Source of the DNA: an uncultured Alphaproteobacteria bacterium | Lineage (GTDB): Bacteria > Pseudomonadota > Alphaproteobacteria > RF32 > CAG-239 | Reading direction: 5' to 3' | DNA: 56,950 nucleotides | NCBI GenBank assembly: GCA_902464275.1 | Contig: CABQIK010000010.1 | Span: 1-56,950 of the forward strand | Shown: one piece after another, positions 1-7,781 of the stretch | Layout of the letters: each line of letters begins with the position of its first letter | How positions within the stretch are numbered: the first letter of the stretch is position 1 | The notes under the pieces: model-generated | Databases searched by the model: none | What the model saw: the letters and a program-made list of their open reading frames with translations, nothing else | Told to the model about the DNA's origin: nothing | Position numbers and translations under genes: made by a program

Positions 1-26
1 AATTCAAGCATTATTTTCCATAAAGC

Positions 27-75
27 AAAACCCCGTGACCATGCGGTAACAACCGCAACCTGTCAACGGGGTTTT
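27..75 (-). terminator. Hairpin after rplO, likely terminator or attenuator
   Basis: A perfect 10-bp inverted repeat (AAAACCCCGT at 27-36, ACGGGGTTTT at 66-75) encloses a second 5-bp hairpin (GCGGT/ACCGC at 43-56). On the minus strand the outer stem ends in TTTT and then a T-rich run, as expected for an intrinsic terminator 20 bp past rplO. secY usually follows rplO directly, so this could be a terminator or an attenuator. Confidence 0.7.
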
Positions 76-95
76 AACCATCAAAAAAATTTCAG

Positions 96-548
96 TTAGA
101 TAAGATTAACCTTACCGCCTGCTTTTTCAACAGCTTCAACAGCTGCTTTTGAAGCAGAATTTACTGAAATGGTAACGCTGCTGGTAACAGCGCCGCGAGC
201 CAAAAGGCGTACACCGTCTTTTTGCTTGCTGATAATACCGGACTTCAACAAAGCTTCAACATCAATAGCCTTGGCATCTAACTTGCCGGCATCAATAGCT
301 TTTTGAATGGTGTCCAAATTAACAACTGCAAAATGAAGTGCAAACGGGTTTTTAAAACCGCGTTTCGGCAAACGACGGTAAAGAGGCATTTGACCGCCTT
401 CAAATCCGTTTACGGCAACACCGGAACGAGATTTTTGACCTTTAACGCCGCGTCCGCCGGTTTTACCCTTGCCGCTACCGATACCGCGACCAACGCGAAT
501 ACGATCTTTGGTAGCCCCCGGGTTATTTTTCAATTCATTAAGTTTCAT
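96..548 (-). CDS. rplO: 50S ribosomal protein L15
   Basis: L15 is a late-assembling 23S rRNA-binding protein of the large subunit. The 150-aa product has the normal L15 length, the Gly/Lys/Arg-rich N-terminal extension (GRGIGSGKGKTGGRG near residue 20) that threads into rRNA, and a compact C-terminal domain ending near GGKVNLI. The ATG at 548 is preceded by an AGGTG ribosome-binding site. It is the last spc gene in the window. It is separated from rpmD by 168 bp, far more than any other gap in the cluster, and is followed by a strong hairpin, so its expression may be controlled separately from the genes upstream. Confidence 0.97.
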   Translation of the reverse strand: MKLNELKNNPGATKDRIRVGRGIGSGKGKTGGRGVKGQKSRSGVAVNGFEGGQMPLYRRLPKRGFKNPFALHFAVVNLDTIQKAIDAGKLDAKAIDVEALLKSGIISKQKDGVRLLARGAVTSSVTISVNSASKAAVEAVEKAGGKVNLI

Positions 549-626
549 ATTCTTTCACCTAATTTGTTTTATTACATTAAACTAAAGTGTGAACTCTGAC
601 TATATCATCGTTCCGGAAAATTTGAT

Positions 627-710
627 AAAGGGCTGGGCTACGCAGTTGTTTTAGAGCGCGGTGTACAAATAGTTACATAAGCGAAAAAACAACAAGTATG
701 ACAGCCCTTT
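627..710 (-). other. Long stem-loop in the rpmD-rplO spacer
   Basis: Read in mRNA sense, AAAGGGCTG (710-702) pairs with CAGCCCTTT (635-627) and GTTGTTTT (693-686) pairs with AAAACAAC (652-645). Short CGC/GCG and TGTA/TACA helices lie inside. The result is an 84-nt rod with one internal loop of 8 and 9 nt. It sits between two ribosomal protein genes that normally nearly touch, with about 80 nt between it and the rplO start. It could be a regulatory RNA, a processing site or a dispersed intergenic repeat. No known family was recognised. Confidence 0.6.
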
Positions 711-716
711 TGCAAA

Positions 717-899
717 TTATTCAACCACTTTAACGAGGTGGCTTACCTTTTTTATCATACCGCGAATTGCCGGAGTATCTTCCAGAACGGCAGTACGATT
801 CATTTTGTTCAAGCCTAATCCGATTAAAGTTGCTCTTTGATCTTTCGGTTCGCCGATAGGGCTTGCGATTTGAGTAACTTTTATTGTTTTTTTAGCCAT
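717..899 (-). CDS. rpmD: 50S ribosomal protein L30
   Basis: L30 is a small large-subunit protein with an alpha/beta ferredoxin-like fold. The 60-aa sequence has the bacterial length and the hallmarks KVTQIASPIG at the N terminus, LGLNKMNRT in the middle and the GMIKKVSHLVKV C-terminal strand. It lies 3 bp after rpsE, so translation is probably coupled. The unusual part is downstream: a 168-bp spacer carrying a long stem-loop before rplO. Confidence 0.96.
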   Translation of the reverse strand: MAKKTIKVTQIASPIGEPKDQRATLIGLGLNKMNRTAVLEDTPAIRGMIKKVSHLVKVVE

Positions 900-902
900 G
901 GA

Positions 903-1469
903 TTAAGCCTCCTCTTTTTCCATTTTAACATTTGAAGAATTTTCGCGGCGGCTAACAATATCACCAACTTTTTTGCCGCGTTTTGCAGCAACCATACGAG
1001 GTGAATTGATAGATTGCAATGCGTCAAATGTTGCTTTAATCAAGTTGTAGGGGTTGTTTGAACCCAATGATTTTGCAACAACGTCTTGCACGCCCAAAAC
1101 TTCAAAAACAGCACGCATCGGGCCGCCGGCAATAACACCGGTACCGGCAGGAGCAGTTCTTAAAATAACTTTACCTGCGCCGAAACGACCATGCACATCG
1201 TGATGCAGAGTTCTGCCTTCACGCAGCGGAATGCGAATCATGTTCTTTTTAGCTTCGTTGGTTGCTTTGGTAACAGCTTCCGGAACCTCAGAAGCTTTAC
1301 CTGAACCAAAGCCGACGCGGCCTTTTTGGTCACCGACAACTACAACAGCTGCAAATGACATGGTGCGTCCGCCTTTAACGGTTTTGGCAACACGATTAAC
1401 ATGAACGAGTTTTTCAACCAATTCTTCAGTTTTTTCTTTTTTATTATGACGATCTACAGATTGTGCCAT
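903..1469 (-). CDS. rpsE: 30S ribosomal protein S5
   Basis: S5 lies near the decoding region and influences translational accuracy and mRNA unwinding at the entry site. The 188-aa product has the double-stranded-RNA-binding S5 domain (residues about 20-85, with LVHVNRVAKTVKGGR and VGFGSGKASEVPEA) and the C-terminal S5 domain (GVIAGGPMRAVFE through SLGSNNPYNLIKAT). A charged tail of about 20 residues ends the protein. The start at 1469 gives the usual short N-terminal arm before the first strand. It sits 10 bp after rplR in the canonical spc order. Confidence 0.97.
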   Translation of the reverse strand: MAQSVDRHNKKEKTEELVEKLVHVNRVAKTVKGGRTMSFAAVVVVGDQKGRVGFGSGKASEVPEAVTKATNEAKKNMIRIPLREGRTLHHDVHGRFGAGKVILRTAPAGTGVIAGGPMRAVFEVLGVQDVVAKSLGSNNPYNLIKATFDALQSINSPRMVAAKRGKKVGDIVSRRENSSNVKMEKEEA

Positions 1470-1479
1470 TTCATCTCTC

Positions 1480-1842
1480 CTAGAATTTCAATCCGGCTTC
1501 ACGAGCAGCGTCAGCCAAAGCTTTAACGCGACCATGGTAAATGTAACCGCCTCTATCAAAAACGACTTCACTTACACCTGATTTTACTGCTCTTTCAGCA
1601 ATTAATTTACCAATGAAGCTGGCTGCTTCAACTGTAGACGGCTTTTTAATGCTGTCGCGAACTTCTTTGTCTAAGGTAGAGGCAGAAGCAACGGTGGCAC
1701 CTTTAGCATCATCAATAATCTGCGCATAGATATGCTTACCACTGCGGAATACCGACAATCTTAATTTGCCGTTCGCAGCAGCTTTCAAAGCTGTTCTAAC
1801 GCGAGCTTTTCTTTTTTCAAACAATTTTCTTGGTGTATTCAT
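1480..1842 (-). CDS. rplR: 50S ribosomal protein L18
   Basis: L18 binds 5S rRNA and, with L5 and L25, helps dock the 5S particle into the large subunit. The 120-aa protein matches the family length and carries RLSVFRSGKHIYAQIIDD, the 5S-binding core, and the conserved end FDRGGYIYHGRVKALADAAREAG. It lies 11 bp after rplF and 10 bp before rpsE on the same strand. Confidence 0.97.
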   Translation of the reverse strand: MNTPRKLFEKRKARVRTALKAAANGKLRLSVFRSGKHIYAQIIDDAKGATVASASTLDKEVRDSIKKPSTVEAASFIGKLIAERAVKSGVSEVVFDRGGYIYHGRVKALADAAREAGLKF

Positions 1843-1853
1843 CTTAAGATTCC

Positions 1854-2390
1854 TTATTTCTTCTTGCCTTCTTTACGACGTACGTATTCGCCTTCATACT
1901 TTACACCTTTGCCTTTATAAGGTTCGGGCTTTCTGTATTTACGAATTTCCGCAGCAACCTGTCCGACAAGCTGTTTGTCTGCACCAAAAATTTTGATTTG
2001 GGTCGGCGATTCGCAAGAGATTTTAATTCCTTGCGGAGCCGGAAAATCAACGTCATGAGAAAAACCTAATGAAAGAACAAGCTTATTGCCTTCCATATGG
2101 GCTTTATAACCAACGCCTACTAATTCCAAATTTTTAGTAAAGCCTTCATCAACGCCTTTAACAAGGTCATGAATGTTGGCGCGGGTTGTACCCCACAATG
2201 CGCGAGCGGTCATGCTCTGTGAAAGCGGAGTAACAACAACTTTATTGTCTTCAAGTTTAGCTGCAATATGACCGTCGTCAAAAGAACAGCTGAGTTCACC
2301 TAATTTTCCTTTAACGGTAACAACGTTATCATTAATGCTTACCGTTACGCCAGCAGGGATAGTTACTGGATATTTACCAATTCTTGACAT
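1854..2390 (-). CDS. rplF: 50S ribosomal protein L6
   Basis: L6 packs near the sarcin-ricin loop at the factor-binding side of the 50S subunit. The 178-aa protein contains the two tandem L6 repeats: the first begins MSRIGKYPVTIPAGV, and the second carries LVGVGYKAHMEGNKLVLSLG and ends in RKPEPYKGKGVKYEGEYVRR, the family signature. Start, length and spacing (12 bp after rpsH) are all typical. Confidence 0.97.
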   Translation of the reverse strand: MSRIGKYPVTIPAGVTVSINDNVVTVKGKLGELSCSFDDGHIAAKLEDNKVVVTPLSQSMTARALWGTTRANIHDLVKGVDEGFTKNLELVGVGYKAHMEGNKLVLSLGFSHDVDFPAPQGIKISCESPTQIKIFGADKQLVGQVAAEIRKYRKPEPYKGKGVKYEGEYVRRKEGKKK

Positions 2391-2401
2391 CCGTTATCTC
2401 C

Positions 2402-2800
2402 CTAGAATACCTGACACAAAACTTCACCGCCGACATTGGCTTTGCGGGCATCGTTATCGCTCATAACACCCTGCGGGGTTGAAATGATTGAAATACCCAA
2501 GCCGTTGTATACTCTCGGCAGGTCTTTAACGCTAGAGTAAACGCGGCGACCCGGCGTAGATACGCGGTAAATTTCAGTTATAACCGAAGCACCTTCATGG
2601 TACTTTAATTTAATGCGAAGTTCATCAACACCGGGTTTAACATTGCATTTTTCATAGCCTTCAATGTAACCTTCTTTTTTCAAAACTTCCAATACATTTT
2701 CACGCAAGCGAGAAGCAGGTGATACAACATCACTTTGTTTCGCTCTTTGTGCGTTTCTAATGCGTGTGAGCATATCGCCCAAAGGATCAGTCATAGACAT
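2402..2800 (-). CDS. rpsH: 30S ribosomal protein S8
   Basis: S8 is a primary binding protein of the central domain of 16S rRNA. In E. coli it also represses the spc operon by binding the mRNA near rplE; whether that happens here cannot be read from the sequence. The 132-aa product starts with MTDPLGDMLTRIRNAQ and ends with the conserved STPQGVMSDNDARKANVGGE segment used for RNA contact. It begins 13 bp after the rpsN stop. Confidence 0.97.
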   Translation of the reverse strand: MSMTDPLGDMLTRIRNAQRAKQSDVVSPASRLRENVLEVLKKEGYIEGYEKCNVKPGVDELRIKLKYHEGASVITEIYRVSTPGRRVYSSVKDLPRVYNGLGISIISTPQGVMSDNDARKANVGGEVLCQVF

Positions 2801-2813
2801 TTATATCTCCTCC

Positions 2814-3119
2814 TTACCAGCTTGATTTTACCAAACCCGGAATTTCACCAAAGCTTGCCATGTCGCGTAATTCAACACGACCCAAGCCGAACTTCCGGTA
2901 ATAACTACGAGCGCGACCGGTTAATTTGCAGCGGTTTCTAACTCTGATTTTAGCAGAGTTACGCGGCAAAGCGGCCAGCTTTAAAGTTGCCTGAAATCTG
3001 TCTTCCGGAGAAGCGTTTTTATCCATAACAACTTTCTTTAATTTAAGACGACGATTAGCATACTTCTCAGCCATCTTATCTCTTTTCAAGTTTCTATATA
3101 CTGAACTTGTCTTTGACAT
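2814..3119 (-). CDS. rpsN: 30S ribosomal protein S14
   Basis: S14 is a late-assembling protein of the 30S head. The 101-aa form is the long, zinc-free type: only one cysteine is present (RNRCKLTGRARSYYRKFGL) and the CxxC pairs of the short zinc form are absent, as is usual for proteobacteria. The C terminus GLVKSSW is canonical. It lies 14 bp after rplE. Confidence 0.97.
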   Translation of the reverse strand: MSKTSSVYRNLKRDKMAEKYANRRLKLKKVVMDKNASPEDRFQATLKLAALPRNSAKIRVRNRCKLTGRARSYYRKFGLGRVELRDMASFGEIPGLVKSSW

Positions 3120-3133
3120 AGTAAAATCTCCGC

Positions 3134-3673
3134 TTATTTCTTGTAAGGCAGGTTAAATGAAGTGAGCAAGAATTTAGCCTCTTCATCTGTCTTAGCTGTT
3201 GTGCAAATTACAATATCCATTCCGCGAACTTCTTCAACTTTTTCATAGTTGATTTCCGGAAAGATGATTTGTTCTTTAATACCAAAAGCGAAATTGCCTT
3301 TACCATCAAAGTTTTTACCAGAAATACCGTGGAAGTCTCTGATACGCGGCAAAGCCATATTGATAAGTCTTTCCAAAAATTCATACATTTTGGAAGCTCT
3401 CAAAGTAACTTTGCAGCCAATCGGCATACCTTCTCTTAATTTGAAGGTAGCAATAGACTTGCGGGCTGTGGTCATTACCGGCTTCTGACCGGCAATCAAA
3501 GCCAACTCTTCCATAGCATTGTTAAGTTTCTTTTTATCTGTAACGGCGTCGCCGACACCCATGTTCAACACAATTTTGGTCAGCTTCGGAATCTCATGTG
3601 GGTTCTTGTAACCGAATTTTTCCACAAGAGATTTCTTTATGACGTCATTATATAATGTTTCAAAATTTGCCAT
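3134..3673 (-). CDS. rplE: 50S ribosomal protein L5
   Basis: L5 binds 5S rRNA and contacts P-site tRNA and the small-subunit head. The 179-aa protein has the N-terminal strand KIVLNMGVGDA, the TGQKP-like loop (IAGQKPVMTTARKSIATFKLR) and the C-terminal GMDIVICTTAKTDEEA segment, all at the expected places. It follows rplX by 11 bp. In E. coli this is the S8 repression target of the spc operon. Confidence 0.97.
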   Translation of the reverse strand: MANFETLYNDVIKKSLVEKFGYKNPHEIPKLTKIVLNMGVGDAVTDKKKLNNAMEELALIAGQKPVMTTARKSIATFKLREGMPIGCKVTLRASKMYEFLERLINMALPRIRDFHGISGKNFDGKGNFAFGIKEQIIFPEINYEKVEEVRGMDIVICTTAKTDEEAKFLLTSFNLPYKK

Positions 3674-3684
3674 AAAATTTTCTC

Positions 3685-3999
3685 CTATTTATCGATTACT
3701 TCACCGGTTTTACGTGCAATACGCACTTTTATACCTTTGTTGTCTTTGTAGCCAACTTTAGAAGCTTTGCCTTCCGAGGTTACAATGGCAACGTTAGAAA
3801 CGTGAACAGCGGCTTCTTTGGTAACAATTCCGCCCGGAGTTGTTTGGCTGGGCTTGGTGTGTCTTTTAACCAAATTTACACCTTGAACAACCACTTTACT
3901 CTCTTTCGGCATTGCTTTCAAAACTTCGCCGGTTTTACCTTTGTCATCGCCTGACAAGATAACAACTTTATCACCTTTTTTAATTTTCATTTTCGGCAT
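3685..3999 (-). CDS. rplX: 50S ribosomal protein L24
   Basis: L24 is an assembly initiator that binds the 5' domain of 23S rRNA. The 104-aa product contains a KOW motif at the N terminus (KIKKGDKVVILSGDDKGKTG) and the conserved VQGVNLVKRHTKPS and GGIVTKEAAVHVSNVAI segments. It lies one base from the rplN stop, so the two are probably translationally coupled. Confidence 0.97.
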   Translation of the reverse strand: MPKMKIKKGDKVVILSGDDKGKTGEVLKAMPKESKVVVQGVNLVKRHTKPSQTTPGGIVTKEAAVHVSNVAIVTSEGKASKVGYKDNKGIKVRIARKTGEVIDK

Positions 4000-4000
4000 A

Positions 4001-4369
4001 CTACAATACCTCCGGTGCTAATGAAATGATTTTCATAAATTTCTTTGCGCGCAATTCTCTGGTAACGGGGCCGAAGATACGAGTACCTACCGGCTCGCCG
4101 TCTTTATTAATAAGAACTGCGGCATTACTATCAAAACGGATTACGCTGCCGTCTTTGCGTCTGATGTCGCTGGCGGTTCTTACGATAACCGCTTTGCATA
4201 CATCACCTTTTTTAACACGCCCTTTCGGCATGGCATCCTTAATTGAAACAACAATAACATCACCTACGGAAGCATGCATTCTCTTGGACCCGCCAAGAAC
4301 TTTAATGCACTGCACCTGACGTGCTCCGGAATTATCCGCAACATCTAGGTTGGTTTGCATCTGTATCAT
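4001..4369 (-). CDS. rplN: 50S ribosomal protein L14
   Basis: L14 is part of the intersubunit bridge region and is highly conserved. The 122-aa protein starts MIQMQTNLDVADNSGARQV, contains the L14 signature near GDVIVVSIKDAMP and VKKGDV, and ends in KIISLAPEVL. Length and start are standard. It opens the spc half of the cluster, 19 bp after rpsQ. Confidence 0.97.
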   Translation of the reverse strand: MIQMQTNLDVADNSGARQVQCIKVLGGSKRMHASVGDVIVVSIKDAMPKGRVKKGDVCKAVIVRTASDIRRKDGSVIRFDSNAAVLINKDGEPVGTRIFGPVTRELRAKKFMKIISLAPEVL

Positions 4370-4387
4370 TTTTTAATTCCTTCTATC

Positions 4388-4624
4388 TTAGGCGTTATCA
4401 ACTAATACAGTCCAAGTTTTTGTTTTTGAATAAGGTTTAGATTCAACAATAGAAACCTGATCGCCAACTTTGAACTGGTTATTTTCGTCGTGAGCAGCAT
4501 ATTTCTTGCTTTTTTTCACGAACTTTTTGTAAACAGGGTGCATAACCTGACGCTCTACTCTGACCACGACGGTTTTATCCTGTTTGTCGCTTACAACAAC
4601 ACCTTGAAGAATTCTTTTAGGCAT
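4388..4624 (-). CDS. rpsQ: 30S ribosomal protein S17
   Basis: S17 is a primary 16S rRNA-binding OB-fold protein. The 78-aa product carries the family core GVVVSDKQDKTVVVRVERQV, HPVYKKFVKKSKKYAAHD and VSIVESKPYSKTKTW. It is the last gene of the S10 half of the cluster and lies 11 bp after rpmC. Confidence 0.97.
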   Translation of the reverse strand: MPKRILQGVVVSDKQDKTVVVRVERQVMHPVYKKFVKKSKKYAAHDENNQFKVGDQVSIVESKPYSKTKTWTVLVDNA

Positions 4625-4635
4625 AGTCTTTTCTC

Positions 4636-4833
4636 CTAACTATTCTTCTTGCGCTCAGTAATGAGCGTGTTGATTTTGGCTATTTCGCGGCGAACTTTGC
4701 TAACCTGTGAAGTATTAGCAAGCTGACCGGTTGACTGTTGAATACGCAAGTTAAATTGCTCTTTTTTATCTTCAACCAATTTAGCTTCCAATTCATCAAT
4801 CGTCATAGCGCGTAAATCTTTTGTTTTAACCAT
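4636..4833 (-). CDS. rpmC: 50S ribosomal protein L29
   Basis: L29 lies near the polypeptide exit and helps form the docking site for SRP and trigger factor. The 65-aa helical hairpin protein has the typical LRAMTIDELEAKLVEDKKE start and the NTSQVSKVRREIAKINTLI second helix. Its ATG overlaps the rplP stop codon as TAATG, a sign of translational coupling. Confidence 0.96.
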   Translation of the reverse strand: MVKTKDLRAMTIDELEAKLVEDKKEQFNLRIQQSTGQLANTSQVSKVRREIAKINTLITERKKNS

Positions 4834-5261
4834 TATGCTTCTCCTTTATCCGAATTCAAGCGCTGAACAAATTTGCTTTTAACCGGCAATTTGGCAGCAC
4901 CAAGCGCAAATGCTCTGCGGGCAGTTTCTTCATCAATACCTTCCGCTTCAAACATAATGCGACCCGGTTTAACTCTTGCAACCCAGAATTCAATAGCACC
5001 TTTACCTTTACCCATACGAACCTCAGCAGGTTTATCTGATACAGGAACGTCCGGGAAAATTCTGATCCATAATCTTCCGGCTCTTTTCATCTCACGGGTA
5101 ATAGCGCGACGAGCAGCTTCAATTTGACGAGCTGTAACGCGCTCCGGAGACAGAGCTTTCAATCCATATGAACCGAAACTTAAAGTTGATCCGCCTTTAG
5201 CCAAGCCGTGAATACGACCTTTATGCTGTTTACGGAACTTCATACGTTTTGGACTTAACAT
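4833..5261 (-). CDS. rplP: 50S ribosomal protein L16
   Basis: L16 organises the A-site region of 23S rRNA. The 142-aa protein begins MLSPKRMKFRKQHKGR and contains the family blocks LWIRIFPDVPVSDKPAEVRM and GKGKGAIEFWVARVKPGR. Its stop overlaps the rpmC start (TAATG). It follows rpsC by 19 bp. Confidence 0.97.
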   Translation of the reverse strand: MLSPKRMKFRKQHKGRIHGLAKGGSTLSFGSYGLKALSPERVTARQIEAARRAITREMKRAGRLWIRIFPDVPVSDKPAEVRMGKGKGAIEFWVARVKPGRIMFEAEGIDEETARRAFALGAAKLPVKSKFVQRLNSDKGEA

Positions 5262-5280
5262 TTTATTCTAACCTCATCTA

Positions 5281-5949
5281 TTATTTCTGTTCAGCCAGCT
5301 TTTTGTCCTGCGCCATCGGATCATGAGCCATAATTTCGCCTTTATAGATCCAAACTTTAACGCCGCAGGCACCATAAGTGGTATGAGCGGTAGAGGTTGC
5401 ATAATCAATGTCAGCACGCAGTGTGTGCAAAGGAACGCGTCCTTCACGATACGATTCGGTGCGGGCAATTTCAGCGCCGCCCAAACGACCACTGCAGCAA
5501 ACTTTAATACCTTCTGCGCCCAAACGCAACGCAGACTGCATAACTCTCTTCATCGCACGACGGAAAGCAACACGTCTTTCCAACTGCTGAGCTACTGAAT
5601 CGGCAACCAACTGCGCATCTAATTCAGGTTTTCTGACTTCCAGAATATTAAGCTGAACTTCTGATGCCGTCAGTTTTTGAATTTCCTTGCGCAAATTTTC
5701 AATATCTTGACCTTTTTTGCCGATTACTACACCAGGTCTTGCCGAGTGAATTGTAACTCTGGCTTTTTTAGCCGGACGTTCAATAACAATACGGCTGATA
5801 CCGGCCTGAGCCAATTTCTCTTTCAAGAATTCTTTAATTTTTAAATCTTCGTGGAGATAGTCGGTAAACTTATCATCTGCATACCAACGAGAGTCCCAGG
5901 TGCGGTTAACACCTAAACGAAGACTGGTAGGATTTACTTTCTGTCCCAT
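5281..5949 (-). CDS. rpsC: 30S ribosomal protein S3
   Basis: S3 forms part of the mRNA entry tunnel and its helicase activity. The 222-aa product has the N-terminal MGQKVNPTSLRLGVN block, a KH domain (about residues 40-110, with the loop VVIGKKGQDIENL) and the C-terminal S3 domain (GAEIARTESYREGRVPLHTL and AHTTYGACGVKVWIYKGE). The ATG at 5949 is chosen because a GGGGAG site sits 7 bp upstream and family members start MGQK. An in-frame GTG at 5964 would overlap rplV and place the ribosome-binding site inside the gene. Confidence 0.97.
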   Translation of the reverse strand: MGQKVNPTSLRLGVNRTWDSRWYADDKFTDYLHEDLKIKEFLKEKLAQAGISRIVIERPAKKARVTIHSARPGVVIGKKGQDIENLRKEIQKLTASEVQLNILEVRKPELDAQLVADSVAQQLERRVAFRRAMKRVMQSALRLGAEGIKVCCSGRLGGAEIARTESYREGRVPLHTLRADIDYATSTAHTTYGACGVKVWIYKGEIMAHDPMAQDKKLAEQK

Positions 5950-5953
5950 TAAC

Positions 5954-6328
5954 TTACTCCCCACGCTCGGTTACGACAACAGTCATGCTGGAGAACGGTT
6001 TCAAAACTCGTGCTCCGCGACCACGACCGCGTGCGTGCATACGTTTCATTACAAGGCCTTTACCGACAAATGCTTCGCTTACGATTAATTTGTCAATATT
6101 AAGGCTGTGGTTATTTTCAGCATTAGCGATTGCAGATTGCAAAACAGCCAACGCTACTTTTGCGATTCTCTTCTTAGAGAAAGTAAGCTCAGCAACAGCT
6201 TTTTCTGCTGCCAGACCGCGGATAGACTGTGCAACCAAGTTCAGTTTGCGCGGGCTGGTGCGGATAGAGTTGCATACGGCCATAGCCTGATTTTGAGCTA
6301 CTCTTCTTGCATCTTTAGTTTTTCCCAT
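5954..6328 (-). CDS. rplV: 50S ribosomal protein L22
   Basis: L22 lines the nascent peptide tunnel through a long beta hairpin. The 124-aa product contains the helical core (RTSPRKLNLVAQSIRGL), NAENNHSLNIDKLIV and the tunnel hairpin KRMHARGRGRGARVLKP. It lies 2 bp after rpsS and 4 bp before rpsC, in canonical S10-operon order. Confidence 0.97.
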   Translation of the reverse strand: MGKTKDARRVAQNQAMAVCNSIRTSPRKLNLVAQSIRGLAAEKAVAELTFSKKRIAKVALAVLQSAIANAENNHSLNIDKLIVSEAFVGKGLVMKRMHARGRGRGARVLKPFSSMTVVVTERGE

Positions 6329-6330
6329 AA

Positions 6331-6609
6331 TTAACCTCTCTTAGCTGTTTTGTCTGCGGCGTGACCGTAGAAAGTACGGGTCGGTGCAAATTCACCAAAC
6401 TTATGGCCAACCATGTCCTCGGTAACAAGTACCGGAATAAATTTATGACCATTGTGAACGCCGAATGTTAAACCAACGAACTGCGGCAACATAGTGGAAC
6501 GACGTGACCAAATTTTAATCACTTCATTACGACCTGAAGCTCTGGCTGTATCAGCCTTCTTAAGAAGATAGCCGTCAACAAAAGGTCCTTTCCATACGGA
6601 ACGTGTCAT
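6331..6609 (-). CDS. rpsS: 30S ribosomal protein S19
   Basis: S19 forms the head of the 30S subunit with S13 and contacts bridging elements of the 50S. The 92-aa protein starts MTRSVWKGPFVDGYLLKK and contains KIWSRRSTMLPQFVGLTFGV and the conserved KFGEFAPTRTFYGH end. It lies 15 bp after rplB. Confidence 0.97.
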   Translation of the reverse strand: MTRSVWKGPFVDGYLLKKADTARASGRNEVIKIWSRRSTMLPQFVGLTFGVHNGHKFIPVLVTEDMVGHKFGEFAPTRTFYGHAADKTAKRG

Positions 6610-6624
6610 TAGCTTTTCTCCTTA

Positions 6625-7458
6625 TTATTTCTTGTTATCATGACGAGATCTCATAATAAAGCGATCTGTCTTCTTGTTAGAACGAGTCTTGGCACCCTTA
6701 GTAGGTTTACCCCAAGGCGTAACCGGATGACGGCCGCCTGAAGTTCTGCCTTCACCACCACCGTGCGGGTGGTCAACCGGGTTCATTGCAACACCGCGGA
6801 CAATCGGTCTGATACCCAACCAACGTGAGCGACCGGCTTTGCCGAGTGATTTGTTCTGATTATCCGGATTGGATACGGCACCAACAGTTGCCAAGCATTC
6901 CTCACGAACAATTCTGAGTTCGCCGGAACTTAATTTAAGTTGAGCATAGCCGGCATCTTTACCAACAACCTGAGCATAGCAGCCCGCAGAACGAACGAGC
7001 TGTCCGCCTTTGCCTACTTTTAACTCAACGTTGTGAACAATAGTACCGATAGGCATGCTCTTCAAAGGCATAGCATTACCCGGCTTAATATCAGCTTTTG
7101 CCGAAGCAATAACTTTATCACCGGCTTTCAGTCTTTGCGGAGCTAAAATATAAGCCATTTCGCCGTCTTCATACTTAATTAAAGCAATGAAAGAAGTGCG
7201 GTTAGGATCATATTCAATCCGTTCAACTGTTGCCTCGCAGTCAAATTTGTTGCGCTTAAAGTCGATAACTCTCAGCTTGCGTTTATGTCCGCCGCCGATT
7301 CTCCGACTTGTAACATGTCCGAAATTATCACGCCCACCTGTTTTGGTCAAACCAACCGTTAACGTTTTTTCCGGCGCACCTTTGTACAATTCGCTTCTGT
7401 CAACAATAATCAGCTGACGAAGCCCCGGAGATGTGGGCTTAAATGTTTTTAAAGCCAT
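6625..7458 (-). CDS. rplB: 50S ribosomal protein L2
   Basis: L2 is a core 23S-binding protein needed for subunit association and peptidyl transfer. The 277-aa product has an OB-like N-terminal domain (GRDNFGHVTSRRIGGGHKR), the SH3-like C-terminal domain and the invariant block MNPVDHPHGGGEGRTSGGRH, which includes the histidine long linked to peptidyl transferase function. It starts only 2 bp after the rplW stop. Confidence 0.98.
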   Translation of the reverse strand: MALKTFKPTSPGLRQLIIVDRSELYKGAPEKTLTVGLTKTGGRDNFGHVTSRRIGGGHKRKLRVIDFKRNKFDCEATVERIEYDPNRTSFIALIKYEDGEMAYILAPQRLKAGDKVIASAKADIKPGNAMPLKSMPIGTIVHNVELKVGKGGQLVRSAGCYAQVVGKDAGYAQLKLSSGELRIVREECLATVGAVSNPDNQNKSLGKAGRSRWLGIRPIVRGVAMNPVDHPHGGGEGRTSGGRHPVTPWGKPTKGAKTRSNKKTDRFIMRSRHDNKK

Positions 7459-7460
7459 GA

Positions 7461-7781
7461 TTAAATTCCTGTTGTAACATCAATATTTTGACCATCGGCA
7501 AGAGTAACAACTGCTTTCTTAAAGTCTGAGCGAACGCCTTCATGACCGCGGAAAGTTTTTGTTTTGCCGAACTGACGAATGGTATTTACCTTATTTACCT
7601 TAACGTTAAAGATTGCTTCAACAGCAGCTTTAACTTCATCTTTGCTGGCAGAAAGCGGAACCATAAAGGTTACTTTGCCGGCTTCAGATGAAACCATAGA
7701 TTTTTCGGTAATTACCGGACGAACCAATGTATCATACATTTGCGCGGTTACGTTGTTTGATTTTTTAAGACTTTTTACCAT
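7461..7781 (-). CDS. rplW: 50S ribosomal protein L23
   Basis: L23 lies at the tunnel exit and is the docking site for trigger factor and SRP. The 106-aa product contains LVRPVITEKSM, the family signature, and VNTIRQFGKTKTFRGHEG. The ATG at 7781 is preferred because GGAGGAGA sits about 8 bp upstream, inside the end of rplD. The start overlaps the rplD stop (ATGGTAA), suggesting coupling. An in-frame upstream start at 7802 would add seven residues without support. Confidence 0.96.
   Translation of the reverse strand: MVKSLKKSNNVTAQMYDTLVRPVITEKSMVSSEAGKVTFMVPLSASKDEVKAAVEAIFNVKVNKVNTIRQFGKTKTFRGHEGVRSDFKKAVVTLADGQNIDVTTGI

Noticed and set aside
303..599. A 98-aa plus-strand frame opposite rplO
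   Set aside because: Antisense of a certain ribosomal protein gene.
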